DNA of 64,000 bases, taken from the NCBI RefSeq assembly GCF_017745095.1, contig NZ_JAGHZZ010000023.1:1-64000 (forward strand), in the 5' to 3' direction. Numbering within the stretch: position 1 is the first letter of the stretch; every line of letters begins with the position of its first letter. The position numbers and the translations under genes are program-made. The DNA is from Sporocytophaga sp. (GTDB lineage Bacteria; Bacteroidota; Bacteroidia; Cytophagales; Cytophagaceae). Under the pieces are notes generated by a model. The model was not told the origin of the DNA. It was given only the letters and a program-made list of their open reading frames with translations, and ran no database searches. This document shows positions 16,710-24,854 of this stretch, in pieces.

Positions 16710-17786
16710 ATGACACCTTCTGAAATTTTAAACTATAGACTTATCAACCATGGGCTGGTGAATAGTAGAAATACATCTTGCGAGGAAGTTGTGCGAAAAT
16801 CAGGTGTCATTCAGTCTCAGGATTTTCCAGCATCTAAATTGGCAATTGGAATACGTTTGCCCAATTCTTTCGAATCCGATATCATTAGGAGTATTAATGA
16901 TGGATCCATTATAAGGACTTCCGCATTGAGAGGTACTTTGCACCTTGTTTCTTCAAAAGATATTAAGTGGATACTTGACCTGGCGGGCCCTGCGGTAATT
17001 ACTAAAATGAAGAAACAGTATAACAGTGTGGGCTTAGAAGAAAAGATATTTTCAAAAGCTTTTAAAATATTTTCCAAAGAGCTTGATGGTAAATATCTGA
17101 CAAGACAAGAGCTCTATGCATTGCTTATGAAAAACGGAATATCTCCTGAAGAAAACAGAGGTGTATACCTGATTAACCGTGCATCGCTTCAGAATGTCAT
17201 TTGCCAGGGGCCGATGAAAGATGATAAAGAAATAACCTTTACACTACTTGATTCCTGGGCACCTAAATCCCCAATCCTTGAGCGAAAAGATGCTTTACAT
17301 GAATTGGCAAAAAGATATTTTCAAAGCCATGGTCCAGCGACATTTGCTGATTTTGTAAACTGGTCAGGTTTATCGAATGCGGATGCAAAAAAAGCATTTG
17401 AATCTATCCAATCCGAGATAAATAAGGTATCCTTGAATCAATCTGAATATGGGTATTATGATAATATAAAAGTTGGACCTATGCCTAATAAGGTATATCT
17501 GCTTCCTGCATTTGACGAATACATTTTGGGATATAAAAACAGGGAGTTATTTCTGGATAAAGAATATAGTAAAAACGTTATTACTGTAAATGGTCTATTT
17601 TACCCAACAATAATTGTAAAAGGCAAAGTAATAGGGACGTGGAAAAGGAGTATATCCAAAGGTAAAGTAAACATTGAAATTCAGCCCTTTGAGTTATCAA
17701 ATAAAATAAAGCATTCAGCAATAAAAGAAGAACTTAAAAGCCTTGAGAGTTTTCTGGATATGCCAATCGTCCTGAAAACCTTATAA
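16710..17786 (+). CDS. AlkZ-like winged-helix DNA glycosylase family protein
   Basis: The 358-residue protein belongs to the HTH_42 / winged-helix DNA-binding family that includes AlkZ and YcaQ. The QxQ catalytic signature appears as QSQ (residues 35-37) in VIQSQDFPASKLAIGIRLP. Other family segments are LRGTLHLVSSKDI, NRASLQNVICQGP and the LLPAFDEYILGY block. AlkZ and YcaQ unhook interstrand crosslinks or remove bulky alkyl adducts. I start it at ATG 16710; a TTG at 16644 would add 22 hydrophobic residues that do not belong to the fold and would begin close to a terminator. Activity is inferred from family. Confidence 0.8.
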   Translation: MTPSEILNYRLINHGLVNSRNTSCEEVVRKSGVIQSQDFPASKLAIGIRLPNSFESDIIRSINDGSIIRTSALRGTLHLVSSKDIKWILDLAGPAVITKMKKQYNSVGLEEKIFSKAFKIFSKELDGKYLTRQELYALLMKNGISPEENRGVYLINRASLQNVICQGPMKDDKEITFTLLDSWAPKSPILERKDALHELAKRYFQSHGPATFADFVNWSGLSNADAKKAFESIQSEINKVSLNQSEYGYYDNIKVGPMPNKVYLLPAFDEYILGYKNRELFLDKEYSKNVITVNGLFYPTIIVKGKVIGTWKRSISKGKVNIEIQPFELSNKIKHSAIKEELKSLESFLDMPIVLKTL

Positions 17787-17806
17787 ACAGCAATAATCAA
17801 TGATCC

Positions 17807-18058
17807 ATGAAGTCGGAATTTAATATTATGAGAGAGCAATTTAAGAACGTATTAGTTTTCAAAACAGACAAGAAAGTTTTAACCTATCAGGAAATGGTTC
17901 AAGAAGCATTAATGGATTATAAAGACATAATAAAGTGGAATGTTGATATGGATGATCAAGATAAAGTGCTGAGAATAGAATGTGATTCACTTTCGGCAGA
18001 AGAGATTATTCTTAAAATGAAGCAGGCTGAGTTCTTTTGTGAGGAACTGAAAGATTAA
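17807..18058 (+). CDS. HMA-like small protein without CxxC
   Basis: The 83-residue cytoplasmic protein shows the beta-alpha-beta pattern of heavy-metal-associated domains (VLVFKTD, helix, IIKWNVDMDDQDKVLRIE, helix, GEELKD-like end AEFFCEELKD). It lacks the metal-binding CxxC, as do many small Bacteroidota members. A single Cys lies near the C-terminus. It starts 20 bases after the AlkZ-like gene and is probably co-transcribed. An alternative start is Met8. The role is unknown. Confidence 0.65.
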   Translation: MKSEFNIMREQFKNVLVFKTDKKVLTYQEMVQEALMDYKDIIKWNVDMDDQDKVLRIECDSLSAEEIILKMKQAEFFCEELKD

Positions 18059-18166
18059 AGCTGGAAACTCTGATTTGATGAAATCCGGAAAATCACCTAT
18101 AGATTCAGTTCTTTTCTGTAATTTAAGATTTAATTTTCATTACAACCAATACCTCTATACAATTGT

Positions 18167-18514
18167 ATGAAAGGGATTCTTAAAATACTTGTTATTCTCC
18201 TTCAATTTTCCTTCTCATCTATTAAAAATTCCAAGCCCGAAATATTTGTCTTCATTTCAGAAGATGTCTTTCAGCTTTCAGACGGAAGGCTTATTGTAAG
18301 TGGACAAATTAAAAGCGGGAATATAAATAAGAATGAAAGACTTATTGTAAAAGTTGATAACAGTGATAAACTCGTGATCATTCAACAAATGGAAGTTTTT
18401 GGAAAACCTAACGGAACAGAAACTGGCGTTAAAGGTGATTTTGTTGCATTTACTATTTCTGATATTGCCAAAGATAAAATTGGAAAAGGAACTGTCTTTT
18501 TGAAAAAAATATAG
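18167..18514 (+). CDS. Exported EF-Tu domain-2-like beta-barrel protein
   Basis: The 115-residue protein has a signal-peptide-like N-terminus (about 1-20). It then shows a pattern close to domain 2 of translational GTPases: F-x-I-x-DVFQLSDGRLIVSGQIKSGNI, NERLIVKV, MEVFGKP, a glycine-containing GVKGDFVAFTI and DKIGKGTVF. In EF-Tu these are the strands of the barrel that contacts aminoacyl-tRNA. No GTPase domain is present and the protein appears to be exported, so any function is different and unknown. The signal peptide lacks a clear cleavage motif. Confidence 0.55.
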   Translation: MKGILKILVILLQFSFSSIKNSKPEIFVFISEDVFQLSDGRLIVSGQIKSGNINKNERLIVKVDNSDKLVIIQQMEVFGKPNGTETGVKGDFVAFTISDIAKDKIGKGTVFLKKI

Positions 18515-19214
18515 ATTTGTTAATCTATAAAATCAATTTGCCAGGAAATGAAATTTTGATTGAATATTAATTAATATTTTAAAGTAAATTCAAAATGTAC
18601 GTCCATTATGGCACCCAATAATGTCCGAAAAAGACATTTGTGTTTATACTCATAGTAAAAATGGGGCAATGTTTAAATCAGATTATAGGTACCGCTTAAC
18701 TACATTCATCGTAGAAGGATTAAAGCCCATAATTCTGACTTTTTAAGTAAACCTCTATTGTTTTAAAGCAACCTAAGAGTAAGTTAGCTCCCTTTATATT
18801 AAGATAACTTATTTTTTAAGCTAAAAATCTTGTAAACCAGCTCTCGATTCTGTTTTTCATGAACAATCTCAAGTTCAAGATCTAACCATTGCTTCAAATT
18901 GACCTTAAAATTCAATTTTTATCTATCCAGAAGCCAATTTCCGAACATATCTATTAGAATAATTCAATAAAAGCTATTTTTTAGTCTACTTATTTTTAAT
19001 CTAAAAAAATAAGTAGTTTTACTTACTTTTTAATTCGTTTTTCACTATGTTTGATTTGTGAGGCATTAAAAGCTAAAATGATATAAAAAACTTAAAAATA
19101 GGTTGAAATTTTAGGTGTAAAATCTATATTTAACTATTTTTTCATATCAAAGTAGTAGGTATAATGCCTTAAATATAAAATAAGCTGAGTTTTGTAATTT
19201 AAAATTGTAATACT
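18515..19214. other. 700-base intergenic region
   Basis: No confident gene is found. On the minus strand 18799-18915 holds a short open stretch (38 codons from a TTG) with protein-like composition, KQWLDLELEIVHEKQN, possibly a gene remnant. A 12-bp inverted repeat (CTACTTATTTTT at 18986-18997 with its complement at 19005-19016) overlaps the promoter and palindrome annotated at 19010-19053. The rest is AT-rich leader DNA of the nitrate-reductase-like gene. Confidence 0.5.
19010..19053 (+). promoter_or_regulatory. Promoter with TAAGTA-N4-TACTTA palindrome
   Basis: The palindrome TAAGTA-GTTT-TACTTA (19010-19025) lies 20 bases upstream of a perfect -7 box TATGTTTG (19046-19053). Its right half occupies the place of the -33 element, which is otherwise missing, so an activator is likely. 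The same arrangement, with the identical -7 box, precedes the aldehyde dehydrogenase gene at 23166. The 6-4-6 layout resembles CRP/FNR-type sites, but the sequence is not the FNR consensus. Confidence 0.6.
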
Positions 19215-22200
19215 ATGTCATCAAACCATAAAGAAAGTTTAAAATCTACTTGCTCATATTGCGGAGTTGGTTGTGGTATCATAGTAGAAAAAGATAAAAA
19301 GGGTAAGATCAATGTAAAAGGGAATCCAGATCACCCCGGAAGCAAGGGAATGCTTTGCTCCAAAGGAATGAATCTTCACTATACAGTAAACGATAAAAGT
19401 GACAGGTTGCAGTATCCTATGATGCGCTATAGCAGGGGAGATCAAATGCAAAGAGTTTCGTGGGACAGTGCATTGGATAGAGCAGCAGCTGTATTCAAAA
19501 ATTTTATCGAAAAATATGGCCCGGATTCAGTAGGACTCTATGCCTCAGGTCAGATGCTGACAGAAGAGTATTATGTTGCGAATAAACTGGTAAAAGGATT
19601 TTGGGGAACCAACAATATAGACACAAACTCCAGATTATGCATGAGTTCAGCAGTTGCCGGATATAAACTTGCACTTGGCGAAGATTCCGTACCAGTGAGC
19701 TATGATGACATTGAACTGGCTGATACATTTTTGATAACAGGTGCCAATCCTGCCTGGTGCCATCCGATCATTTTTAGAAGACTAGAAGCTCACAAAGCTC
19801 AAAATCCCAACACCAAAATTATAGTGGTAGATCCCAGGAAGACACAAACAGCTTCCGTGGCTGATATTCACCTGCAAATCAATCCGGGAACTGACATCGT
19901 CTTGTATAATGCAATAGGAAGAGGACTTATCGAAAGAGAAAGAATTGATGTTGATTTTATCATAAACCACACTGACGGATTTGAAGCTTACAAAGAGCAG
20001 GTAATGAAACGCACGCTTAAAGAAGCTGCTAACATATGCGGAGTAAGATTAGATGACATTCGTTGGGCTATAGAGTATATTGGGAGAGCTGAAGGTTTTA
20101 TTACAATGTGGGCTATGGGCTTAAATCAAAGCGTAGTTGGGGTAAATAAGAATTTAAGCTTATTAAACTTAAGCCTAATCACTGGCCAAATCGGAAAACC
20201 AGGTTCAGGTCCTTTCTCGCTTACAGGACAACCAAATGCTATGGGAGGTCGTGAAGTTGGAGGATTAAGCAATCTATTATCAGCTCACAGAGACATGAAA
20301 AATCCGGAACATAGAAAAGAAATTGCGGACTTCTGGGGAGTGCCTTCTGTTCCTGATAAGCCGGGACTTTCTGCAACAGAAATGTTTGAGGCATTAAAAA
20401 GTGGGAAGATGAAAGCCATCTGGATTATGTGTACAAATCCACTGGTAAGTCTTCCGAATTCGAATATCGTTGAAGAAGGTTTAAAAAATGCAAAATTTGT
20501 AGTAGTTCAGGATGTCTTTAATACATCTGACACTGCAAAATTTGCAGACCTTGTTCTTCCTGCAGCAGGCTGGACTGAAAAATCAGGCACTATGACTAAT
20601 TCAGATCGCAGAATAAGCTATCTTAATAAAATCACCGAAGCTCCAGGTGAAGCCATCCCAGACTCTGAAATCCTTATAAGACTGGCAAAGAAAATGGGAT
20701 ATGGAGATTCATTCAATTATAGCGGCCCAGCTGATATCTATTCTGAACATTGCAAATTAACCAAGGGTACCAATATTGATATCAGTGGACTTAGCCATGA
20801 AAGGCTAAAAGAAAAAGGGTCTATGCAATGGCCCGTTCCTTCGCCGAATTCAGAAGGAACTCCGAGGTTATTCACTGATAAACAGTTTTACACTCCTAAC
20901 AAAAGAGCTAAAATTCATGCTGTGCCAGATGATAATAACTCGGAAGCGGTCTCTTCTGAGTTCCCGCTAATCCTTACTACTGGAAGAATTCGTGATCAAT
21001 GGCATACTATGACCAAAACTGGGAAGGTCAATAAGCTCAAGAAACATATAGATAGCCCTTTTGTAGAGATTCACCCGCTTGATGCTGAAATAAGAGGTAT
21101 TAAAAATGGAGATCCAGTATTGATTAACAACGACAGGGGAAGTGTTAGAGTTAATGCTAAGATAACTCAAGATATAAAATCTGGTGTGGTATTTCTTCCA
21201 ATGCATTGGGGGCGTATCCTGAACAGAAGCTTTGCCAGAGCTAATAACCTAACAGGATCATTGATAGACCCTATCTCAAAAGAACCTGATTTTAAATTTT
21301 CTGCAGTAGAAGCAGTTAAGTACCAAAAGCCAAAACAGAAAATTATAGTAATAGGAGCAGGTGCAGGTGCTTGCAAGTTTGTAAGTTATTATAGGGAAAT
21401 AAATACCACAGACGAAATTCATGTTTTCAGTAAAGAGATATTTCCTTTTTATAACAGAGTAATGCTTCCGGACTATATCAGTGGAGCCATGCCATGGCAC
21501 AAACTTGTAAAGCTTACATGTGAGGAGAGTGAAGGGCTTGGAATTAAATTACACCAGGGTAATGGCATTACATCTATTGATAAGGAAAATAAAACTGTCA
21601 CTGATGAGAAGGGGGAAGTTCATAGTTATGATGTCCTTATACTCGGAATGGGAAGCAGACCCTTTCTTCCAAAGGATATTGACCTGAGCTTTGAAGGTAT
21701 ATTTTCTATGAGAACTCGTCACGATGCTGACAAACTTAAAGAATATACATCTCCAGGCGACCATGTTGTAATTGTCGGAGCTGGTTTGCTAGGCCTTGAA
21801 TTATCAGCTTCTTTAAGAGATATTGGTATTGAAGTGACAGTATTACAACGTTCATCAAGATTAATGGATAGACAACTGGATGAAACTGCAAGTATATTGC
21901 TACATGAGGAAGTTACAGACAGGGGAGTAGAAATACTTTATAATGATCAGGTTAAGTACTTTACAGGAAGAGAAAAACTTACAGGAATAAAGTTGGTAAG
22001 TGGACGTACACTAGAATGTAAAGCTGTTGTATTTGCTATCGGAACAACTCCAAACATTGAAATTCCTAAACAGGCAGGCTTGGAATCTAAGAGAGGGGTT
22101 GTTGTAAATGAATACCTACAGACTAGTGATCCGAATATTTTTGCAATGGGAGAACTGGCAGAATTTAATAGTAACCTCTATGGAATTACAGCAGCTGCAG

Positions 22201-22727
22201 AAGAACAGGCTGAAGTAATTGCCAGGTATCTCAATGGAGATATGTTGAGCTATTACAAAGGAACTCTTTCAATGAATATATTAAAAATGGAAGGGTTGTC
22301 ACTTTGCTCATTAGGTCTGTCCGAAGTGCCATACGACAGGAAAGATGAATATGAAGAAATAACCTTTCTGGATCAGGCTCAGAGATATTACAAAAAATGT
22401 ATCGTCCATGAAGACAAACTTGTAGGAGCTATTTTACTTGGAGATAAATCAGAGTTTCTGGAATTTAAAGAGCTTATTCAAAATCAAACTGAATTATCTG
22501 ATAAAAGAACGGAATTGCTTAGAGGAAAAGGAGGAGGAGCTGAACCAGTTCTAGGTAAACTTGTTTGTTCTTGCAATAATGTCGGAGAAGGTAATATTGA
22601 AGCTGCAATTAAAAAAGGCTGTAAAGACTTTTCTGATTTATGTAAAACCACCGGTGCGGGCATGGGATGTGGCAGTTGCAAGCCTGAGGTAAAGGCAATC
22701 CTCGAAGGTTCGCTTGTGAAAGCTTAA
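19215..22727 (+). CDS. Assimilatory nitrate reductase-like fusion (Mo-bisMGD, FAD reductase, BFD)
   Basis: The 1170-residue protein fuses three modules. Residues about 10-690 form a molybdopterin oxidoreductase of the NasA type: a [4Fe-4S] site at Cys13/16/20/48 (CSYCGVGC...LCSKG) and Cys142 in NSRLCMSS as the probable molybdenum ligand. Residues about 705-1060 form a NirB/NasB-like FAD/NAD(P)H reductase (IIVIGAGAGACKF and VVIVGAGLLGLELSASL). Residues about 1118-1155 form a BFD-like [2Fe-2S] domain (CSC...GCGSC). One polypeptide could thus carry electrons from NAD(P)H to nitrate in the cytoplasm. No signal peptide is present. Formate dehydrogenase-like activity is the main alternative. A terminator follows. 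Confidence 0.82.
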   Translation: MSSNHKESLKSTCSYCGVGCGIIVEKDKKGKINVKGNPDHPGSKGMLCSKGMNLHYTVNDKSDRLQYPMMRYSRGDQMQRVSWDSALDRAAAVFKNFIEKYGPDSVGLYASGQMLTEEYYVANKLVKGFWGTNNIDTNSRLCMSSAVAGYKLALGEDSVPVSYDDIELADTFLITGANPAWCHPIIFRRLEAHKAQNPNTKIIVVDPRKTQTASVADIHLQINPGTDIVLYNAIGRGLIERERIDVDFIINHTDGFEAYKEQVMKRTLKEAANICGVRLDDIRWAIEYIGRAEGFITMWAMGLNQSVVGVNKNLSLLNLSLITGQIGKPGSGPFSLTGQPNAMGGREVGGLSNLLSAHRDMKNPEHRKEIADFWGVPSVPDKPGLSATEMFEALKSGKMKAIWIMCTNPLVSLPNSNIVEEGLKNAKFVVVQDVFNTSDTAKFADLVLPAAGWTEKSGTMTNSDRRISYLNKITEAPGEAIPDSEILIRLAKKMGYGDSFNYSGPADIYSEHCKLTKGTNIDISGLSHERLKEKGSMQWPVPSPNSEGTPRLFTDKQFYTPNKRAKIHAVPDDNNSEAVSSEFPLILTTGRIRDQWHTMTKTGKVNKLKKHIDSPFVEIHPLDAEIRGIKNGDPVLINNDRGSVRVNAKITQDIKSGVVFLPMHWGRILNRSFARANNLTGSLIDPISKEPDFKFSAVEAVKYQKPKQKIIVIGAGAGACKFVSYYREINTTDEIHVFSKEIFPFYNRVMLPDYISGAMPWHKLVKLTCEESEGLGIKLHQGNGITSIDKENKTVTDEKGEVHSYDVLILGMGSRPFLPKDIDLSFEGIFSMRTRHDADKLKEYTSPGDHVVIVGAGLLGLELSASLRDIGIEVTVLQRSSRLMDRQLDETASILLHEEVTDRGVEILYNDQVKYFTGREKLTGIKLVSGRTLECKAVVFAIGTTPNIEIPKQAGLESKRGVVVNEYLQTSDPNIFAMGELAEFNSNLYGITAAAEEQAEVIARYLNGDMLSYYKGTLSMNILKMEGLSLCSLGLSEVPYDRKDEYEEITFLDQAQRYYKKCIVHEDKLVGAILLGDKSEFLEFKELIQNQTELSDKRTELLRGKGGGAEPVLGKLVCSCNNVGEGNIEAAIKKGCKDFSDLCKTTGAGMGCGSCKPEVKAILEGSLVKA

Positions 22728-22752
22728 AATTTTTAGTTATTCATTAATAAAT

Positions 22753-22786
22753 AAAAAAGCTACCTGAATTTCAGGTAGCTTTTTTA
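22753..22786 (+). terminator. Intrinsic terminator after the reductase gene
   Basis: AAAAAAGCTACCTGAA (22753-22768) is directly followed by its perfect complement (22769-22784), with flanking A and T runs. It can work in both directions. Confidence 0.93.
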
Positions 22787-23165
22787 TTGGCTAAATCAAT
22801 TTATAACACAATTTAATGGTACGTATTATTACGTATATTAAGGGTTTGCTAAAATAAATCTGCACATAAATTAACATGTTGTTTATAAGTAGTTTAATTT
22901 AACTTAATAAAATTTTAACTAAATATATTTCACAACTTTATGTGCAAAATATAAAGACAATTGTTAAATATACTGTACTTTTTAAAACAATAACCCCTAT
23001 TTTAAAAAGGAGTTTTATGAAAAATATATACTTTTAAATATTTTATGTTAACATTTAAGGTCAAATATAATTTACCTTTAAAAAAAGTAAGTAATACTAC
23101 TTAATTTTATTTTTTTTATTTATGTTTGTTTAAAGACATTATCAGAAACAAAACAGAAATATTCT
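22787..23165. other. Dyad-rich leader upstream of the aldehyde dehydrogenase gene
   Basis: There is no gene. Several dyads are visible: TACGTA-TTAT-TACGTA (22820-22835), a 10-base inverted repeat TGCACATAAA (22861-22870) with its complement (22937-22946), and a degenerate TAAGTA...ACTTA pair (22886-22906). A six-codon ATG frame with a good AAGGAG sits near 23028 but lies upstream of the predicted promoter. The functional promoter is annotated separately. Confidence 0.5.
23088..23128 (+). promoter_or_regulatory. Promoter with TAAGTA-N4-TACTTA palindrome
   Basis: TAAGTA-ATAC-TACTTA (23088-23103) lies 17 bases before TATGTTTG (23121-23128), a perfect TAnnTTTG -7 box, and 63 bases before the gene. 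Both half-sites are identical to those at 19010-19025 while the four central bases differ, which points to a specific protein-binding site. Confidence 0.6.
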
Positions 23166-24803
23166 ATGACAACTAAAGATCTGATTTGGTGGAATCTGGA
23201 AACACTATTTCCAGTTGAAGAAGAAATCCCTGCACAATACTCTTATGGATCACCAATAAGCCATACAGAGTATTTGATAAATGGGGAGATCCGTCATTGG
23301 AATGGGCAAATGCAGGATATTTTTTCTCCAGTTTGTCTTGATACTGATAATGGTCCTGTAAAAAAACTTTTAGGTACTTCTCCATTACTTACCGAAAAGG
23401 AAGCATTAGAAGCTCTTGATGCTGCATACCTTGCATATAATAACGGAACAGGTGAATGGCCAACTATGGCTGTTGAAGATAGAATCAAAGCGATGGAAAA
23501 ATTCGTGGTTGCGATGAAGGAACAAAGAGCTCTTGTTGTGAAAACACTTATGTGGGAAATCGGCAAGACCTTAAAAGATTCTGAAAAGGAGTTTGACCGT
23601 ACAGTAGAATATATCATCGACACTATTGATGCATACAAAAATCTTGATAGAGACTCTGCTCAATATGAATTTGAACAGGGAATCATTGGCAAAATCAGAA
23701 GGTGCCCGCTTGGTGTGGTATTGTGTATGGGACCGTTTAATTATCCTTTAAATGAAACCTTCACCACGCTAATTCCAGCATTGTTAATGGGTAATACGGT
23801 CTTATTTAAACCGGCAAAGATAGGGGTATTGCTTCACAGACCGCTTCTGGAAGCATTCAAGAATTCTTTCCCTAAAGGTGTTATCAATATTGTTTTTGGA
23901 AGGGGGCGTGAAACAGTGGGGCCATTGATGAAAACCGGTAAAATAAACGTACTTGCATTTATTGGTACCAGCAAATCTGCTAATATCTTAAAAATGCAGC
24001 ATCCTAAGCCAAACAGACTTCGTTCGGTCCTGGCACTAGAAGCAAAAAATCCTGCTATTGTTTTAGACCATGCTGATATAGATCTGGCGGTTAATGAATG
24101 TATCCTTGGGGCCTTATCCTATAACGGACAAAGATGTACTGCATTAAAAATCTTGTTTGTTCACAATTCTGTTGTTGATGAATTTAATTATAAGTTTACT
24201 GAAGCACTTGGAAAATTGAAATGGGGAATGCCATGGGAAAAAGATGTACAGATCACTCCTTTGCCAGAGCCTGAAAAACCAGCATTCTTAAATGAATTGA
24301 TTGAAGATGCTATTTCAAAAGGTGCATCCATCATCAATGAAGGAGGAGCAACTGTGCATCAGACTTTTTATGCTCCTGCAGTTGTGTATCCTGTTACGAA
24401 AGATATGAAACTATATCATGAAGAACAGTTTGGTCCGGTAGTACCTATAGTTTCCTTCGAAAAGATTGAAGAAGTAATTCAATATATGGTGGAGTCAAAT
24501 TATGGACAGCAAGTCAGTCTGTTTGGAACGGATCGTGAAGAAATGGCTGGCCTTATTGACAAGTTTGTAAATCAGGTTTGCCGTGTAAACATTAACAGTC
24601 AGTGTCAGCGTAGTCCCGACGTATATCCGTTTAACGGCAGAAAAGATTCGGGAGAAGGTACTCTTTCTGTAGTAGATGCTCTGCGGACCTTTAGTATTCG
24701 AGCTATGGTAGCGGCAAAAGAAATCTCTGCCAATAAAGAAATGTTGAGAGGTATCATAAAAGACCGTCAATCAAACTTTATGTCTACTGATTTTATATTT
24801 TAA
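23166..24803 (+). CDS. GapN-like NADP-dependent aldehyde dehydrogenase
   Basis: The 545-residue aldehyde dehydrogenase has the catalytic Cys324 in NGQRCTALK, the form found in non-phosphorylating glyceraldehyde-3-phosphate dehydrogenases, and cofactor segments [10 protein letters not shown] and GNTVLFKPA. The usual ELGGK motif reads ALEAKNP: the general-base Glu position (34 residues before the Cys) is Ala290, with Glu292 two residues on. This pattern belongs, as far as I recall, to a Bacteroidota GapN-like group of about 540 residues. The likely reaction is oxidation of glyceraldehyde-3-phosphate to 3-phosphoglycerate with NADPH production, which could feed the neighbouring reductases. Substrate is inferred. 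Confidence 0.75.
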   Translation: MTTKDLIWWNLETLFPVEEEIPAQYSYGSPISHTEYLINGEIRHWNGQMQDIFSPVCLDTDNGPVKKLLGTSPLLTEKEALEALDAAYLAYNNGTGEWPTMAVEDRIKAMEKFVVAMKEQRALVVKTLMWEIGKTLKDSEKEFDRTVEYIIDTIDAYKNLDRDSAQYEFEQGIIGKIRRCPLGVVLCMGPFNYPLNETFTTLIPALLMGNTVLFKPAKIGVLLHRPLLEAFKNSFPKGVINIVFGRGRETVGPLMKTGKINVLAFIGTSKSANILKMQHPKPNRLRSVLALEAKNPAIVLDHADIDLAVNECILGALSYNGQRCTALKILFVHNSVVDEFNYKFTEALGKLKWGMPWEKDVQITPLPEPEKPAFLNELIEDAISKGASIINEGGATVHQTFYAPAVVYPVTKDMKLYHEEQFGPVVPIVSFEKIEEVIQYMVESNYGQQVSLFGTDREEMAGLIDKFVNQVCRVNINSQCQRSPDVYPFNGRKDSGEGTLSVVDALRTFSIRAMVAAKEISANKEMLRGIIKDRQSNFMSTDFIF

Positions 24804-24854
24804 TAAAATTGACAATGACTCATTAATTAATACTCAATCCTGTCAAAAAGAACT

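Noticed and set aside
18760..18800. Possible third SAM element (AAGCAACCTAAG)
   Set aside because: The GCAACCT string is present but the GGTGCTAA partner and distal helix are absent.
18799..18915. 38-codon minus-strand frame from TTG
   Set aside because: The composition is plausible, but there is no ATG, no signal and no recognised homologue. I treat it as a possible remnant only.
23028..23048. Six-codon ATG frame with a good AAGGAG
   Set aside because: Too short, and it lies upstream of the likely promoter at 23121-23128.
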